DNA of 64,000 nucleotides, from assembly GCF_003691365.1 (NCBI RefSeq), contig NZ_CP033087.1, positions 944,501 through 1,008,500 on the forward strand. The letters are read 5' to 3'. Both the position numbers and the translations under genes were made by a program. Positions 8,088-17,751 of this stretch are shown here, one piece after another (position 1 is the stretch's first letter; the number at the start of each line of letters is the position of its first letter). The notes beneath the pieces were generated by a model. That model was not told the origin of the DNA. It saw only the letters and a program-made list of their open reading frames with translations, and did not search any database. This DNA is from Commensalibacter melissae (GTDB lineage Bacteria > Pseudomonadota > Alphaproteobacteria > Acetobacterales > Acetobacteraceae).

Positions 8088-10292
8088 ATGACTGCTGCAT
8101 CTGACGGTTTAATTAAGGACGCTCCCTTTGCAAGGGCATTAAGTGAACGCTATTTGGCCTATGCCCTGTCAACAATAATGTCGCGTTCATTACCAGATGT
8201 AAGGGATGGATTGAAACCTGTTCATCGTCGTTTGATATATGCCATGCGTCAATTGAAACTTGATCCAAAATCAGGATTTAAGAAATGCGCCCGTATTGTT
8301 GGGGATGTTATTGGTAAATATCATCCCCATGGGGATGCCGCTGTCTATGAAGCGCTCGTTCGTCTCGCACAGGATTTCGCTGTACGGTATCCCTTGATTG
8401 AGGGACAGGGAAATTTTGGATCCATTGATGGTGATAATGCTGCGGCCATGCGTTATACTGAATCCCGTATGACAAGAATTGCCCAGTTTTTATTGCAAGG
8501 TATCGATGAAGATTGTGTTGATTTTCGTGATACCTATGATGGAGAGGAAAAAGAACCCGTTGTTTTACCAGGTGCATTCCCAAATCTTTTGGCAAATGGT
8601 GCAAGCGGAATTGCTGTTGGAATGGCAACAAATATTCCCCCACATAATGTGGGTGAAATTTATCAGGCCGCTATGATCCTTATTAAAAATCCTGAAGTTT
8701 CTACACAGGATTTGTTGCGTTTTGTAAAAGGTCCAGATTTTCCAACAGGAGGGAAAATTGTTGAAAATCAAAATGTTATTCAACAAACTTACGAAACTGG
8801 TCGAGGCTCATTAAGGCTCAGGGCAAAATGGGAAGTTGAACATGGCCGATTTGGAACTTGGGTTATCGTTGTTAAGGAAATACCCTACCAAGTGCAGAAA
8901 TCCAAATTGATTGAACAGATAGCCACTTTGATGGAACAGAAGAAACTTCCATTATTGGCAGATATAAGAGATGAAAGTACTGATGAAATACGGCTTATAT
9001 TAGAGCCCAAAGTTAAAACAGTGCAGCCTGAAATTTTAATGGAATCCATGTTTAAACTGACTGTCTTGGAAAACCGGTTTGCTTACAACATGAATGTGCT
9101 TGATCGCAATGCCGTTCCTAAATTGATGGGATTGAAAGCCATTTTGAAATCATGGTTGGATCATCGTTATGAAGTCCTCAAACGTCGAAGTCAATATCGG
9201 TTAAATGTTATTGAACAGCGATTGGAAATTCTGGAGGGTTTATTAGCGGTATATCTAAATCTTGATGAAGTTATTCGTATAATTCGAGATGAAGATGAAG
9301 TTAAAACTGTTTTGATGCAAACTTTCAATCTGTCAGATGTTCAAGCTGAAGCCATTCTCAATATCCGTTTGAGAAGTTTGAGACGATTGGAAGAAATTGC
9401 AATAAAAAATGAATATGCACAACTCACAAATGAAAAATCTAATTTAAAAACGTTGCTGGCAAGTGAATCTCTTTGCTGGAAAGAAATCAACAAAGAATTG
9501 AAAGAGGGTTTGAAAACGTTCGGTCAGTCCGATGATGGTTTGAGAAAAACGGAAATTTCTGAAGCGCCTAAAACAATAGATGTTATGGATATTCTGGAAG
9601 AGGTGGAACGTGAACCTCTGACAATTATTTTATCCTCCAAAGGTTGGATACGTGCTTTGAAAGGACATAATCTTGACAGTGATAAGCTGAAATTCAAAGA
9701 AGGGGATCATTTATTTAAAATATTGGAATGTCATAGTAATGATCGAATTTGCATTATCGGTAGTGAAGGTAAATCATTCAATATAAAGGCATTAGATTTA
9801 CCAAGAGGCCGAGGTGATGGTCAACCCATACGTCTTCTTGCTGACATAGCAAATGATGCTGAGGTTATTGAATTTTTTATTTTAGATGAAAAAAAGAAAT
9901 ATGTTCTTGTTTCAACCTCAGCAAAGGGATTTGTCATTTCTGGGGAAAATCTTGTTACTGAACGGAAAACGGGTAAACAAGTTCTAACTTTAAAGGATAA
10001 TGAAAAAACATTCGCTTGTCTTGAAGGTAATGGAAATTATATTGCCATTGCGAATTCATCCAGTAAATTTCTGATATTTCCACTAGAACAAATTCCTGAA
10101 TTAAAAAAGGGTAGTGGTGTTCTATTACAGAAATTGGGTAAAGGAAAACTGAAACTGGTTATAGTTTTTGATTCTGAGATTGGTTTTACAATGCCTGGTC
10201 AAACAAAAGTCAGAAATTTTGAAATATTGGAAAATTATATAGGTAATCGTGCATCTGTTGGACATAAATCTCCTAATTGGTTGAGGATTTAG
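8088..10292 (+). CDS. parC: DNA topoisomerase IV subunit A
   Basis: Breaks and rejoins DNA to decatenate sister chromosomes, working with ParE (not in the window). The winged-helix core holds the catalytic tyrosine in AMRYTESR (Tyr123). The quinolone-determining loop reads GKYHPHGDAAVYEAL, so Ala84 replaces the serine found at the equivalent site (83 in E. coli GyrA, 80 in ParC), while Glu88 keeps the acidic residue. No GyrA-box (QRRGGKG-like) is visible in the C-terminal pinwheel region, which favours ParC over GyrA, as does the 734-residue length. It has its own leader of 38 bases after the MBL gene and is convergent with hemB. Confidence 0.93.
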   Translation: MTAASDGLIKDAPFARALSERYLAYALSTIMSRSLPDVRDGLKPVHRRLIYAMRQLKLDPKSGFKKCARIVGDVIGKYHPHGDAAVYEALVRLAQDFAVRYPLIEGQGNFGSIDGDNAAAMRYTESRMTRIAQFLLQGIDEDCVDFRDTYDGEEKEPVVLPGAFPNLLANGASGIAVGMATNIPPHNVGEIYQAAMILIKNPEVSTQDLLRFVKGPDFPTGGKIVENQNVIQQTYETGRGSLRLRAKWEVEHGRFGTWVIVVKEIPYQVQKSKLIEQIATLMEQKKLPLLADIRDESTDEIRLILEPKVKTVQPEILMESMFKLTVLENRFAYNMNVLDRNAVPKLMGLKAILKSWLDHRYEVLKRRSQYRLNVIEQRLEILEGLLAVYLNLDEVIRIIRDEDEVKTVLMQTFNLSDVQAEAILNIRLRSLRRLEEIAIKNEYAQLTNEKSNLKTLLASESLCWKEINKELKEGLKTFGQSDDGLRKTEISEAPKTIDVMDILEEVEREPLTIILSSKGWIRALKGHNLDSDKLKFKEGDHLFKILECHSNDRICIIGSEGKSFNIKALDLPRGRGDGQPIRLLADIANDAEVIEFFILDEKKKYVLVSTSAKGFVISGENLVTERKTGKQVLTLKDNEKTFACLEGNGNYIAIANSSSKFLIFPLEQIPELKKGSGVLLQKLGKGKLKLVIVFDSEIGFTMPGQTKVRNFEILENYIGNRASVGHKSPNWLRI

Positions 10293-10323
10293 TCTTATTT
10301 TAGTCCAAAGGATATTTATAAAA

Positions 10324-10351
10324 TAATTAATTAATTAATTAATTAATTAAT
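10324..10351 (+). repeat. (TAAT)7 tetranucleotide microsatellite
   Basis: Seven uninterrupted copies of TAAT lie in the 87-base gap between the convergent parC and hemB genes. The run is self-complementary and could fold on itself. No U-tract terminator is apparent beside it. Confidence 0.9.
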
Positions 10352-10379
10352 ATTTAAAATACCCCTTTATAGATGAAAA

Positions 10380-11372
10380 TTATAACTGTTTTAATAATTT
10401 TGCCGCTTCTGGAGCAAAATAAGTCATAATCGCATTTGCTCCAGCTCTCTTGAAACAGAGAAGCGTTTCAAGAATAGCCTGATTATTATCAAGGTAATCA
10501 TGGTTAATCGCGTTTTTCAACATGGCATATTCACCAGAAACCTGGTAACTGACAATTGGAATATTGAATCTATCTCTTACCATTCGGATTATGTCTAAAT
10601 AAGGCAATCCCGGTTTGATGATAACTGAATCAGCACCTTCTTGAATATCGAGTTCTACTTCAGAAAGAGCCTCTCGACTATTGGCAGGATCCATCTGATA
10701 AGTTTTTTTATCGCCTTTTAAAAGTTTTCCAGATTCCAGCGCATCTCTGAAAGGTCCATAATAAACACTGGCATATTTTGCGGCATATGACATGATTCGT
10801 GTATTAACAAAATTATCATTGTCCAATGCCTTTCGGATTGCCGCGACCCTACCATCCATCATGTCAGAAGGCGCGATAAAATCCATACCTGCTCGGGCTT
10901 GATTAATCGATTGCCTGACTAGTATCTCTATGGTTTCATCATTGGCAACATAACCATTTTTTATTATTCCGTCATGGCCATGGCTGGTATAAGGATCAAG
11001 AGCTACATCCCCGATTAATAATATTTCTGGAAATCTTTTTTTAAGTTCTCTTGATGCACGGCAAATTAGATTATCGGGATTATAGGCTTCCTTTCCCTCT
11101 GGATCACGTTTATCGTTGGTGGTTACAGGAAATAATGCAAGCGCGGGGATATCCAGATTTGCAGCAGGTTCTATATATGCAGCCAGACGATCAACAGTAA
11201 CCCGTTTAATTCCAGGCATTGAAGAAACTTCTGTTTCAATATTGTTGCCCTCAATAATAAAAATTGGCCAAATCAAATCATCTTTACTCAATTTATTTTC
11301 AGCTACCAGACGACGCGTTGCAGAATCAATTCGATTGCGTCGCATACGAGTCAGAGGAAAGCTTCCAATCAT
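10380..11372 (-). CDS. hemB: porphobilinogen synthase (delta-aminolevulinic acid dehydratase)
   Basis: Condenses two 5-aminolevulinate molecules to porphobilinogen in haem synthesis. The Schiff-base lysine is Lys253 in SVIIKPGLPYLD and the second active-site lysine is Lys199 in SYAAKYAS. The metal-site segment reads DVALDPYTSHGHDG, with aspartates where zinc enzymes have cysteines, so this should be the magnesium-type enzyme. An AAGGA box lies 8 bases before the ATG. It begins 15 bases downstream of the stop of the amino-acid permease on the same strand and could be co-transcribed with it. Confidence 0.96.
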   Translation of the reverse strand: MIGSFPLTRMRRNRIDSATRRLVAENKLSKDDLIWPIFIIEGNNIETEVSSMPGIKRVTVDRLAAYIEPAANLDIPALALFPVTTNDKRDPEGKEAYNPDNLICRASRELKKRFPEILLIGDVALDPYTSHGHDGIIKNGYVANDETIEILVRQSINQARAGMDFIAPSDMMDGRVAAIRKALDNDNFVNTRIMSYAAKYASVYYGPFRDALESGKLLKGDKKTYQMDPANSREALSEVELDIQEGADSVIIKPGLPYLDIIRMVRDRFNIPIVSYQVSGEYAMLKNAINHDYLDNNQAILETLLCFKRAGANAIMTYFAPEAAKLLKQL

Positions 11373-11387
11373 GGTATCAATCCTTAA

Positions 11388-12839
11388 TTAATTATGAAAT
11401 TTCTGTTGTAATTTACTGTGTTTATGACCATAAAGCCAATAAATAATTATACCTATGAACATCCATCCCCCAATGGTTAACCATGTTATATTGCTTAGGG
11501 AATACATCAGCACACAACACACCAAAGTGCCAAGTATCGGTATGATATCGGCACCTGGCACCTTAAAACGCCGGGGGAAATCTTTATGGGTTCGACGTAA
11601 AATCATTACTGATATACATACGAAAAAAAAGGCGGATAATGCACCTATAGAGCACATTTCACTTAAAATTGAAATAGGAATAAAGGCAGATAGAATACAG
11701 ATAAAAACCATAAAAAACATGTGTGATAGATGAGGAGTTTTATGGTCGGGATGAATAACAGAAAAGAATTTGGGAATCAAACCGTCTTTAGAAAGGGTAA
11801 AAAAGATACGTGTTTGACCTACAAGAAGTAATACAAGAACAGGAAAATAACCAATGATGATACTGAATTTGATTACGGGCTGTAACCATTTATAAGGGGT
11901 GTGATCAATGGCTGTTGCCACAGGTGCGCCATTGCCAAGCAATTGATGAAAATTGACAAGCCCGACAATAACAAAGGCAAACGTGACATAAATGAGTGCT
12001 GTAATTGTAATGATTATTAAAATAGCTTTCGGGATATCCCTTGATGGATTTTTAACTTCCTGTGCAGTAGAAGCTACGCTATCAAAACCTATATAGGCAA
12101 AAAAGATCATGCCGGCAGCTTGAAAGATTCCTGAAATGCCAAAATGACCAAATTGACCTGTATTTTCTGGGATAAAAGGCTTGAAATTGTCAAAATCAAC
12201 ATAGGAAAATCCAAAAGCGATAACAGCAAATACAACAAACAACTTGATCAAAACAATCATATTGTTCATTCGAAAGGATTGTTTAATCCCTTGTATCAGA
12301 TAAAGAGACAGAAATATGATGACAAATGTGGATGGAAGGTTCAATATCCCAGAAATATTCTGGCCGTTTATATTTATTTTCTCTAGTGGTGAAGCGAAAA
12401 ATTGATAGGGTAGGTGTAAGTGAAAACTTATCAGAATTGACTTTAAATATTGTGACCAACTTACCGCTACCGCTGCTGCTCCGACAGAATATTCAAGCAC
12501 CAAATTCCATCCAACAATCCAGGCTATAAATTCTCCCATAGCGATATAGATATAACTGTAAGAACTGCCCGATTCTGTAATCATTCCAGCAAGTTCACTG
12601 TAACATAATCCTATGAATGAACATGCCAATGCTCCTATTAGGAAAGAAAGAAGTACGGCGGGACCAGCATGTTCTGATGCAGCAATACCTGTAACCGTAA
12701 AGAGTCCGGTTCCAACAATTCCACCAACGCCAAAAAAAATCAGACTAGGCATGCCGATTACGCGCGCCAAACCGTTTTCATGCTGGTTATTTTCTATGGA
12801 TTTTTTTCTAAATAGTGATTTTCTCTTGGATAGATCCAT
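11388..12839 (-). CDS. APC-superfamily amino acid permease (cationic amino acid transporter-like)
   Basis: Inner-membrane amino-acid/proton symporter or exchanger. The first helix carries the unwound-helix motif GVGGIVGTGLF that defines APC carriers, followed by about a dozen hydrophobic segments, with FFAYIGFDSVASTAQEVKNP in the helix 6 to loop region, a classic YfnA/CAT-type signature. The end is hydrophilic and basic (YGHKHSKLQQ). At 483 residues it fits this subfamily. The substrate cannot be fixed; the CAT-like signature suggests a broad or cationic amino acid range. It is divergent from glyA across a 182-base intergenic region. Confidence 0.85.
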   Translation of the reverse strand: MDLSKRKSLFRKKSIENNQHENGLARVIGMPSLIFFGVGGIVGTGLFTVTGIAASEHAGPAVLLSFLIGALACSFIGLCYSELAGMITESGSSYSYIYIAMGEFIAWIVGWNLVLEYSVGAAAVAVSWSQYLKSILISFHLHLPYQFFASPLEKININGQNISGILNLPSTFVIIFLSLYLIQGIKQSFRMNNMIVLIKLFVVFAVIAFGFSYVDFDNFKPFIPENTGQFGHFGISGIFQAAGMIFFAYIGFDSVASTAQEVKNPSRDIPKAILIIITITALIYVTFAFVIVGLVNFHQLLGNGAPVATAIDHTPYKWLQPVIKFSIIIGYFPVLVLLLVGQTRIFFTLSKDGLIPKFFSVIHPDHKTPHLSHMFFMVFICILSAFIPISILSEMCSIGALSAFFFVCISVMILRRTHKDFPRRFKVPGADIIPILGTLVCCVLMYSLSNITWLTIGGWMFIGIIIYWLYGHKHSKLQQKFHN

Positions 12840-13021
12840 AGAATAGCCCTTTTTTAAAATTTATCACAATATCGTGTAAAGTTCTTAAAATAAATCATAT
12901 TTTTTTGGAATTTATTTTTTCAGTAATAGCGTATTATCTTACATATTTAATTGCAGAAAATCACAAAATTGAATATTTAATAGAGAGTCTCTTAAATATG
13001 TAGTTTTCTAGGAATCCATGA

Positions 13022-14314
13022 ATGTCCGAAAATAATTTATATCATCAATTTTTTCAATCTGATGTTTCTCAAACAGATCCTGAGGTTTACGCAGCTTTAC
13101 AAAGCGAACTTACCCGTCAACAGGACGGTATTGAGTTAATAGCAAGTGAAAATATTGTTTCCAAAGCAGTTTTAGAGGCTCAGGGTAGCGTATTGACGAA
13201 TAAATATGCTGAAGGATATCCCGGACGTCGTTATTATGGCGGATGTGGTGAAGTTGATAAGGTGGAAGTTCTGGCAATTGAACGTGTCAAGAAAATTTTC
13301 AACGCGCAATTTGCCAATGTTCAACCACATTCCGGTGCGAATGCCAATCTGGCTGCATTTATGGCTACTGTCAAACCTGGTGAAAAAGTATTGGGAATGA
13401 ATTTGGCAGCGGGTGGACATTTAACCCATGGTGCGGCACCTAATTTTTCTGGAAAATGGTTCCATGCACTGCACTATGGAATTCGAAAAGATGATGGCTT
13501 GATTGATTATGACGAGCTCGAGGCGATTGCAAGAAATGAAAAACCACGTTTGATTATTGCAGGTGGATCTGCATATCCCAGAATTATTGATTTCGCCCGT
13601 TTCAGAAAAATTGCTGATGAAGTTGGTGCTTTTCTGATGGTTGACATGGCTCATTTTGCCGGATTGGTTGCAGCAGGCCTTTTCCCAAACCCAATGGATT
13701 ACGCTGATATTGTCACCAGTACAACGCATAAAACTTTACGTGGACCTCGTGGAGGAATTGTTTTAACAAACAGTCCCGATTTGGCTAAAAAAATCAATTC
13801 AGCAGTATTTCCCGGATTACAGGGTGGTCCATTGATGCATGTCATCGCTGCAAAAGCGGTGGCCTTTGCTGAAGCAATGCGTCCAGAATTCAAGACCTAT
13901 CAAAAAGCGGTGGCAAACAATGCCCGTGTATTAGCAGACACCTTGATTGAATGTGGATTTGATATTGTTACAAATGGTACGGACAGCCATTTGTTACTTG
14001 TTGATTTGCGTCCCAAGAAAGTAACGGGAAAACAGGCGGAAGAAAGTTTGGAAAGAGCGGGAATAACCGCAAATAAAAATGCGGTTCCTTTTGATCCGGA
14101 AAAACCGGCCATTACTTCTGGTATTCGTCTAGGTAGTCCAGCAGGGACAACTAGAGGGTTTGGTGAAGCAGAATTTCGTGAAATTGGTCTCTTGATAAAT
14201 GAAGTTCTAACCCCATTGGCAAAAGCCAAAGATAATGATAACAGTTTTGCAGAAAAAGCTGTTCGCAATAAAGTCATGGCTTTATGTAAACGCTTTCCCA
14301 TATATAAACAGTAA
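13022..14314 (+). CDS. glyA: serine hydroxymethyltransferase
   Basis: Interconverts serine and glycine with tetrahydrofolate, the main one-carbon source. The pyridoxal-phosphate lysine is Lys237 in [14 protein letters not shown]; the N-terminal IELIASEN and the GRRYYGG loop are intact. The 430-residue length is standard. I chose the ATG at 13022, which has AGGA 9 bases upstream; the ATG at 13018 is out of frame. In many alphaproteobacteria glyA sits next to nrdR-nusB, but here those genes are some 44 kb away. The first glycosyltransferase gene starts only 14 bases downstream. Confidence 0.97.
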   Translation: MSENNLYHQFFQSDVSQTDPEVYAALQSELTRQQDGIELIASENIVSKAVLEAQGSVLTNKYAEGYPGRRYYGGCGEVDKVEVLAIERVKKIFNAQFANVQPHSGANANLAAFMATVKPGEKVLGMNLAAGGHLTHGAAPNFSGKWFHALHYGIRKDDGLIDYDELEAIARNEKPRLIIAGGSAYPRIIDFARFRKIADEVGAFLMVDMAHFAGLVAAGLFPNPMDYADIVTSTTHKTLRGPRGGIVLTNSPDLAKKINSAVFPGLQGGPLMHVIAAKAVAFAEAMRPEFKTYQKAVANNARVLADTLIECGFDIVTNGTDSHLLLVDLRPKKVTGKQAEESLERAGITANKNAVPFDPEKPAITSGIRLGSPAGTTRGFGEAEFREIGLLINEVLTPLAKAKDNDNSFAEKAVRNKVMALCKRFPIYKQ

Positions 14315-14328
14315 TTATTTCAAGGGTA

Positions 14329-15567
14329 TTGCAGATTCAGCCATTTCATAAATTATGGCGTTTATTGCCCCCATATCAGCGAAGATTTTATCTAAGCAAA
14401 GTGGGGGAGATATTAGCACCTTCCATATCATTAGAACCCTTTTGTGATCAAAGCGTAATTATAATTGGTGAGTTTTCAAAAGCTTCTGGTTTGGGTGAAG
14501 GTGCGCGTATAATGTATAATGCACTCAAAAACGAAAATGTTACCGTTCAGAAAATCGATATTGACCCCTATGGTTTTTCTTATACAAAATATAAGGAAGC
14601 GTGTAGAATTTTATCAATTTATCCATACGCATCATTGATTTTTCATATCAATGCCCCACAATTGGCATTTGCATTATTGAATTTACCTCGTTTTTTATTG
14701 AAGAACAGAAAAATTATAGGTTATTGGGCATGGGAGCTTGAAATTTTGCCAGAAGAATGGGAGGTGGGTTTCAGATTTGTTCATGAAATATGGGTACCCT
14801 CTCGTTTTGTCGCAAAAGCCGTTAAACATTGGGCTAATAAATATCAAAAAAAGATTACGGTTGTTCCTCATCCTATTGCAGCATATCCTGTAGCAATTGC
14901 GTCAAGTCTAACTCGTGAAAGTCTTGGTTTACCCCAAGCAACTTTAAATATATTAACATCTTTTAATCTTTCTTCATCTTTTGTTAGAAAAAATCCTATA
15001 GCCGCAATCAGGGCTTTTAGAAAAGCGTGTGAAACAATAGCGCATGATAAAATTAGCCTTATTCTCAAGGTTTCCTATATTAATGATTTCCGTCAGGATT
15101 TTAATGAATTAAAGAAAGCAATAGATGGACAAAAAAATATCATTCTTTATACTAATTTATTGACAACAGAGGAAAATAGGGCGCTTATATTTCATTCTGA
15201 TATTATTTTGTCACTTCATCGCAGTGAAGGTTTTGGGTTGGTGCCAGCAGAAGCTATGCAATACGGAAAAGCTGTTATTTCCACTAATTGGTCTGCAACT
15301 AGTGAGTATATTGATGAAAACTGTGGTGTTCCTGTTAATTACAAACTGATACCTGTAAAAGACCCACGAAAAGTATATGAATTGCCGAATGCCTTGTGGG
15401 CTGAACCTGATATTGAATTCGCTGCTAAAAAAATTAATGAATTGTTTTACAATGAAAACTATCGTAATAATTTAGGTGTTTTATCTAAAAATAAAATTAA
15501 AACGATATTTAATTCAAAATTTTTAAAAAAAAGATTTAATAATTATTTGGTAAGAAATAATGGATAA
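14329..15567 (+). CDS. glycosyltransferase, GT-B fold (GT4-like)
   Basis: Probably transfers a sugar from a nucleotide-sugar donor. The C-terminal half has the GT4-type donor-site block HRSEGFGLVPAEAMQYGK, containing the E-x7-E arrangement, followed by NWSATSEYID. The N-terminal half has SKASGLGEGARIMYNAL, usual in GT-B enzymes that act on surface polysaccharide. The start is a TTG at 14329 with an AGGG box 4 bases upstream. No signal peptide or membrane helix is present, so it is cytoplasmic or peripheral. It overlaps the next glycosyltransferase by 8 bases. Confidence 0.82.
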   Translation: MQIQPFHKLWRLLPPYQRRFYLSKVGEILAPSISLEPFCDQSVIIIGEFSKASGLGEGARIMYNALKNENVTVQKIDIDPYGFSYTKYKEACRILSIYPYASLIFHINAPQLAFALLNLPRFLLKNRKIIGYWAWELEILPEEWEVGFRFVHEIWVPSRFVAKAVKHWANKYQKKITVVPHPIAAYPVAIASSLTRESLGLPQATLNILTSFNLSSSFVRKNPIAAIRAFRKACETIAHDKISLILKVSYINDFRQDFNELKKAIDGQKNIILYTNLLTTEENRALIFHSDIILSLHRSEGFGLVPAEAMQYGKAVISTNWSATSEYIDENCGVPVNYKLIPVKDPRKVYELPNALWAEPDIEFAAKKINELFYNENYRNNLGVLSKNKIKTIFNSKFLKKRFNNYLVRNNG

Positions 15568-16675
15568 ATCATTTAATATTTTAGTATGGCAATGGGGTAG
15601 AAAGGGAGCGGGACCAAAAATTGCTGTTGAATTGTCAAATGCTTTAAGATCTATTAAAAATTTAAACATTCTACTATCCTTATCCGATCGGGCTGAAATT
15701 ATTGATTATAATCCGGAATGTCAAATTGGTATAAAGTTTAAAACATATTCATCAATATTGGGATATTTAATACGATGGATAGAGTCTCCTTATTGGATAT
15801 TGTATTTGATATATCATCTTAAAAAAAATAAGGTAGACTTGGCCATATGCACAATGCCGGGATTATTAGACATGATTATGATTTCGGCCTTGAAAATATT
15901 GAAAATCCCATGTGTTGTAATTATTCACGATGCTTATCCTCATCCAGGGGATGGATATCTTTTTCAACATTTTTTGCAAAGACAGTTGATTAAGAATTCA
16001 GATTTGATCGTAACTTTTACTCAATACGTATACAATCAATTAAATAAAAGGAATTTTTTATCAAAATCAAAATTTATAAGGGTATGGCATCCCCCTTTAA
16101 AATATGATTATGAAAATATTTCTGTTTCAAAAAACAAAAATAAAATACATCTTTTGAATTTTGGTCGTCTTTTGCCTTATAAAGGGTTTAATCTGTTAAA
16201 TGACGCTTTAAAATTAGTCAAATCGGATAGGTCTTATATAGTTCGTATAGTAGGGCAGGGTCCAAAAAGCAAAGTTTTAAAACTGTTAAATCGTAGAAAA
16301 AATGTATATGTCGAAAATAGATGGGTTCCGGAAAATGAAATTGCATCCATTTTTGAATGGGCGGATGCTATAATCTTGCCATATGAGGAGGCCAGTCAAA
16401 GTGGTGTTTTGGCCATTGCCCTGGCATTTTCAAAACCCGTTCTAATAACAAGGGTAGGAGGATTAATGGAGCAATGCAATCATAAAGACCTTGTTTTTTT
16501 ATGCGATCCCAATCCTGAAGATATAGCCAAAAATATTGAGAAAATTCTGGAGTTGCCTTTTCCATTAAAAAGAGAACATATGGATACGTCACATGAATGG
16601 AAAAAAATGGCAAAGGATTTAATTTTGCAAATAAACGAGAAATTCAATTTTCATTTAAAGTTAGATACTCGATGA
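15560..16675 (+). CDS. glycosyltransferase family 4 protein
   Basis: A second GT-B enzyme of 371 residues. The Glycos_transf_1 region starts near residue 190 (LLNFGRLLPYKGFNLLNDAL) and includes IILPYEEASQSGVLAIALAF and KPVLITRVGGLMEQ, where the donor-binding glutamate lies in the first of these. The N-terminal acceptor domain contains the short hydrophobic stretch WILYLIYHL, suggesting membrane association. It overlaps its upstream neighbour by 8 bases and the next gene by ATGA, so the three form one translationally coupled unit. The acceptor is unknown. Confidence 0.85.
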   Translation: MDKSFNILVWQWGRKGAGPKIAVELSNALRSIKNLNILLSLSDRAEIIDYNPECQIGIKFKTYSSILGYLIRWIESPYWILYLIYHLKKNKVDLAICTMPGLLDMIMISALKILKIPCVVIIHDAYPHPGDGYLFQHFLQRQLIKNSDLIVTFTQYVYNQLNKRNFLSKSKFIRVWHPPLKYDYENISVSKNKNKIHLLNFGRLLPYKGFNLLNDALKLVKSDRSYIVRIVGQGPKSKVLKLLNRRKNVYVENRWVPENEIASIFEWADAIILPYEEASQSGVLAIALAFSKPVLITRVGGLMEQCNHKDLVFLCDPNPEDIAKNIEKILELPFPLKREHMDTSHEWKKMAKDLILQINEKFNFHLKLDTR

Positions 16676-17598
16676 CAGAAGTTTCAATTTTGACAGAAAA
16701 TTTTGCTGGAATGAAAACGCAAGCCCTTGGGTTTGTTAAAAGGGCACAATTCGATTACAGTTTTCATCAGTTAAAACCTAGATTTCCCTGGAAATTTATT
16801 TCAGCACCCTTTTGGCCCAATCCTTTGAAAGCGGTATTTCCTTTTCAACCAAAAGATAATTCTGTAATTGTAAGCGTAGGAAGTGTGGGGGGTGTTGTAA
16901 ATGCCGACTTACGCAAGAAAAATCATATAGCCATACATATACAGAATCCGCGTATCGCATTAAATAAATTCGATCTTATCATTGCCAATCCTCATGATAA
17001 TATTAAAGCGGATAATGTTCTTGTATCGCGTAATGCATTGCATCATATAACTCCCTCATTGCTGTCTGAAAATTTGCATTATTGGAATTCCATTCTTCAT
17101 GATCCGGTAAAACCATTGATAAGTGTTTTGCTGGGCGGAAATAATGGCAGATTCAAATTTGGTGTAAAAGAAGCTGAACAGATTGCTTATCAATTAAAAA
17201 GGGTTATTACTAAAAACAATATTTCACTTGCGGTAACTCCTTCAAGAAGAACGAATCCTTCAGCTTTAAAAAGATTGAAAGAGATATTATCACCATTTAG
17301 TGTATATATTTGGAATGGTGAGGGAGAAAATCCCTATTTAGGATTACTGGCATGTGCTGATTATATATTGGTTACAATTGATAGTGTTTCAATGGTTTCT
17401 GAGGCTATTGCCACTTCTGTACCAGTAATGATCTTGCCATTGCCCGGTAAATCAAAAAGAATTTCTTCCTTCATCAATTCAATGATTAATGAAAAACGAA
17501 TCAGGATGTTTGAGGGTAAACTTGAAACATGGCGTGTCACTTCGATTGATGATACAGATGAGATCATCAATCAAGCAAAGTTAAAATTAAAATTATAA
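16672..17598 (+). CDS. ELM1/GtrOC1 family putative glycosyltransferase
   Basis: Resembles the mitochondrial-fission ELM1 family (DUF1022), whose bacterial members are predicted GT-B type glycosyltransferases. Seen here: TENFAGMKTQALGFVKRAQF at the N-terminus, VSVGSVGGVVNADLRKK, the LLGGNNGRFKF phosphate-loop-like segment and the late TIDSVSMVSEAIATSVPVMI block, all characteristic. The frame is open from 16597, but the ATG at 16672 overlaps the preceding stop as ATGA and gives the natural N-terminus. Function in bacteria is poorly known; its position behind two GT4 genes supports a surface-glycan role. Confidence 0.8.
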   Translation: MTEVSILTENFAGMKTQALGFVKRAQFDYSFHQLKPRFPWKFISAPFWPNPLKAVFPFQPKDNSVIVSVGSVGGVVNADLRKKNHIAIHIQNPRIALNKFDLIIANPHDNIKADNVLVSRNALHHITPSLLSENLHYWNSILHDPVKPLISVLLGGNNGRFKFGVKEAEQIAYQLKRVITKNNISLAVTPSRRTNPSALKRLKEILSPFSVYIWNGEGENPYLGLLACADYILVTIDSVSMVSEAIATSVPVMILPLPGKSKRISSFINSMINEKRIRMFEGKLETWRVTSIDDTDEIINQAKLKLKL

Positions 17599-17646
17599 AA
17601 TTTTATTAATAATTTACTTTTATTTTTTCTTAAAAAGAGTATATTG

Positions 17647-17712
17647 AATACATCTTTAATGATTTATCTTAGTTGTAACAGGGTTTATTAAGATTTTTAT
17701 TAAAGATGTATT
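17647..17712 (+). promoter_or_regulatory. paired NsrR-like operator half-sites upstream of hmp
   Basis: A 14-base perfect inverted repeat has arms at 17647-17660 (AATACATCTTTAAT) and 17699-17712, separated by 38 bases. The right arm continues as AAGATGTATTTTAAATAT, which agrees well with the published NsrR-type pattern AAGATGYATTT-n-AAATRCATCTT. The left arm carries the same half-site in the opposite orientation. The position 40-105 bases before the hmp start fits nitric-oxide-responsive control. No regulator gene is in the window, so binding by NsrR is inference. Confidence 0.55.
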
Positions 17713-17751
17713 TTAAATATATTATTTAATTAAAATTAAGGGTCACTATAA

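Noticed and set aside
8088-10292. Assignment as GyrA instead of ParC
   Set aside because: The length (734) is short for GyrA and no QRRGGKG-type GyrA box is seen; the C-terminal region is ParC-like.
16597-16671. N-terminal extension of the ELM1-type protein
   Set aside because: It lies wholly inside the preceding glycosyltransferase gene. The ATG at 16672 gives an ATGA overlap and the family's normal N-terminus.
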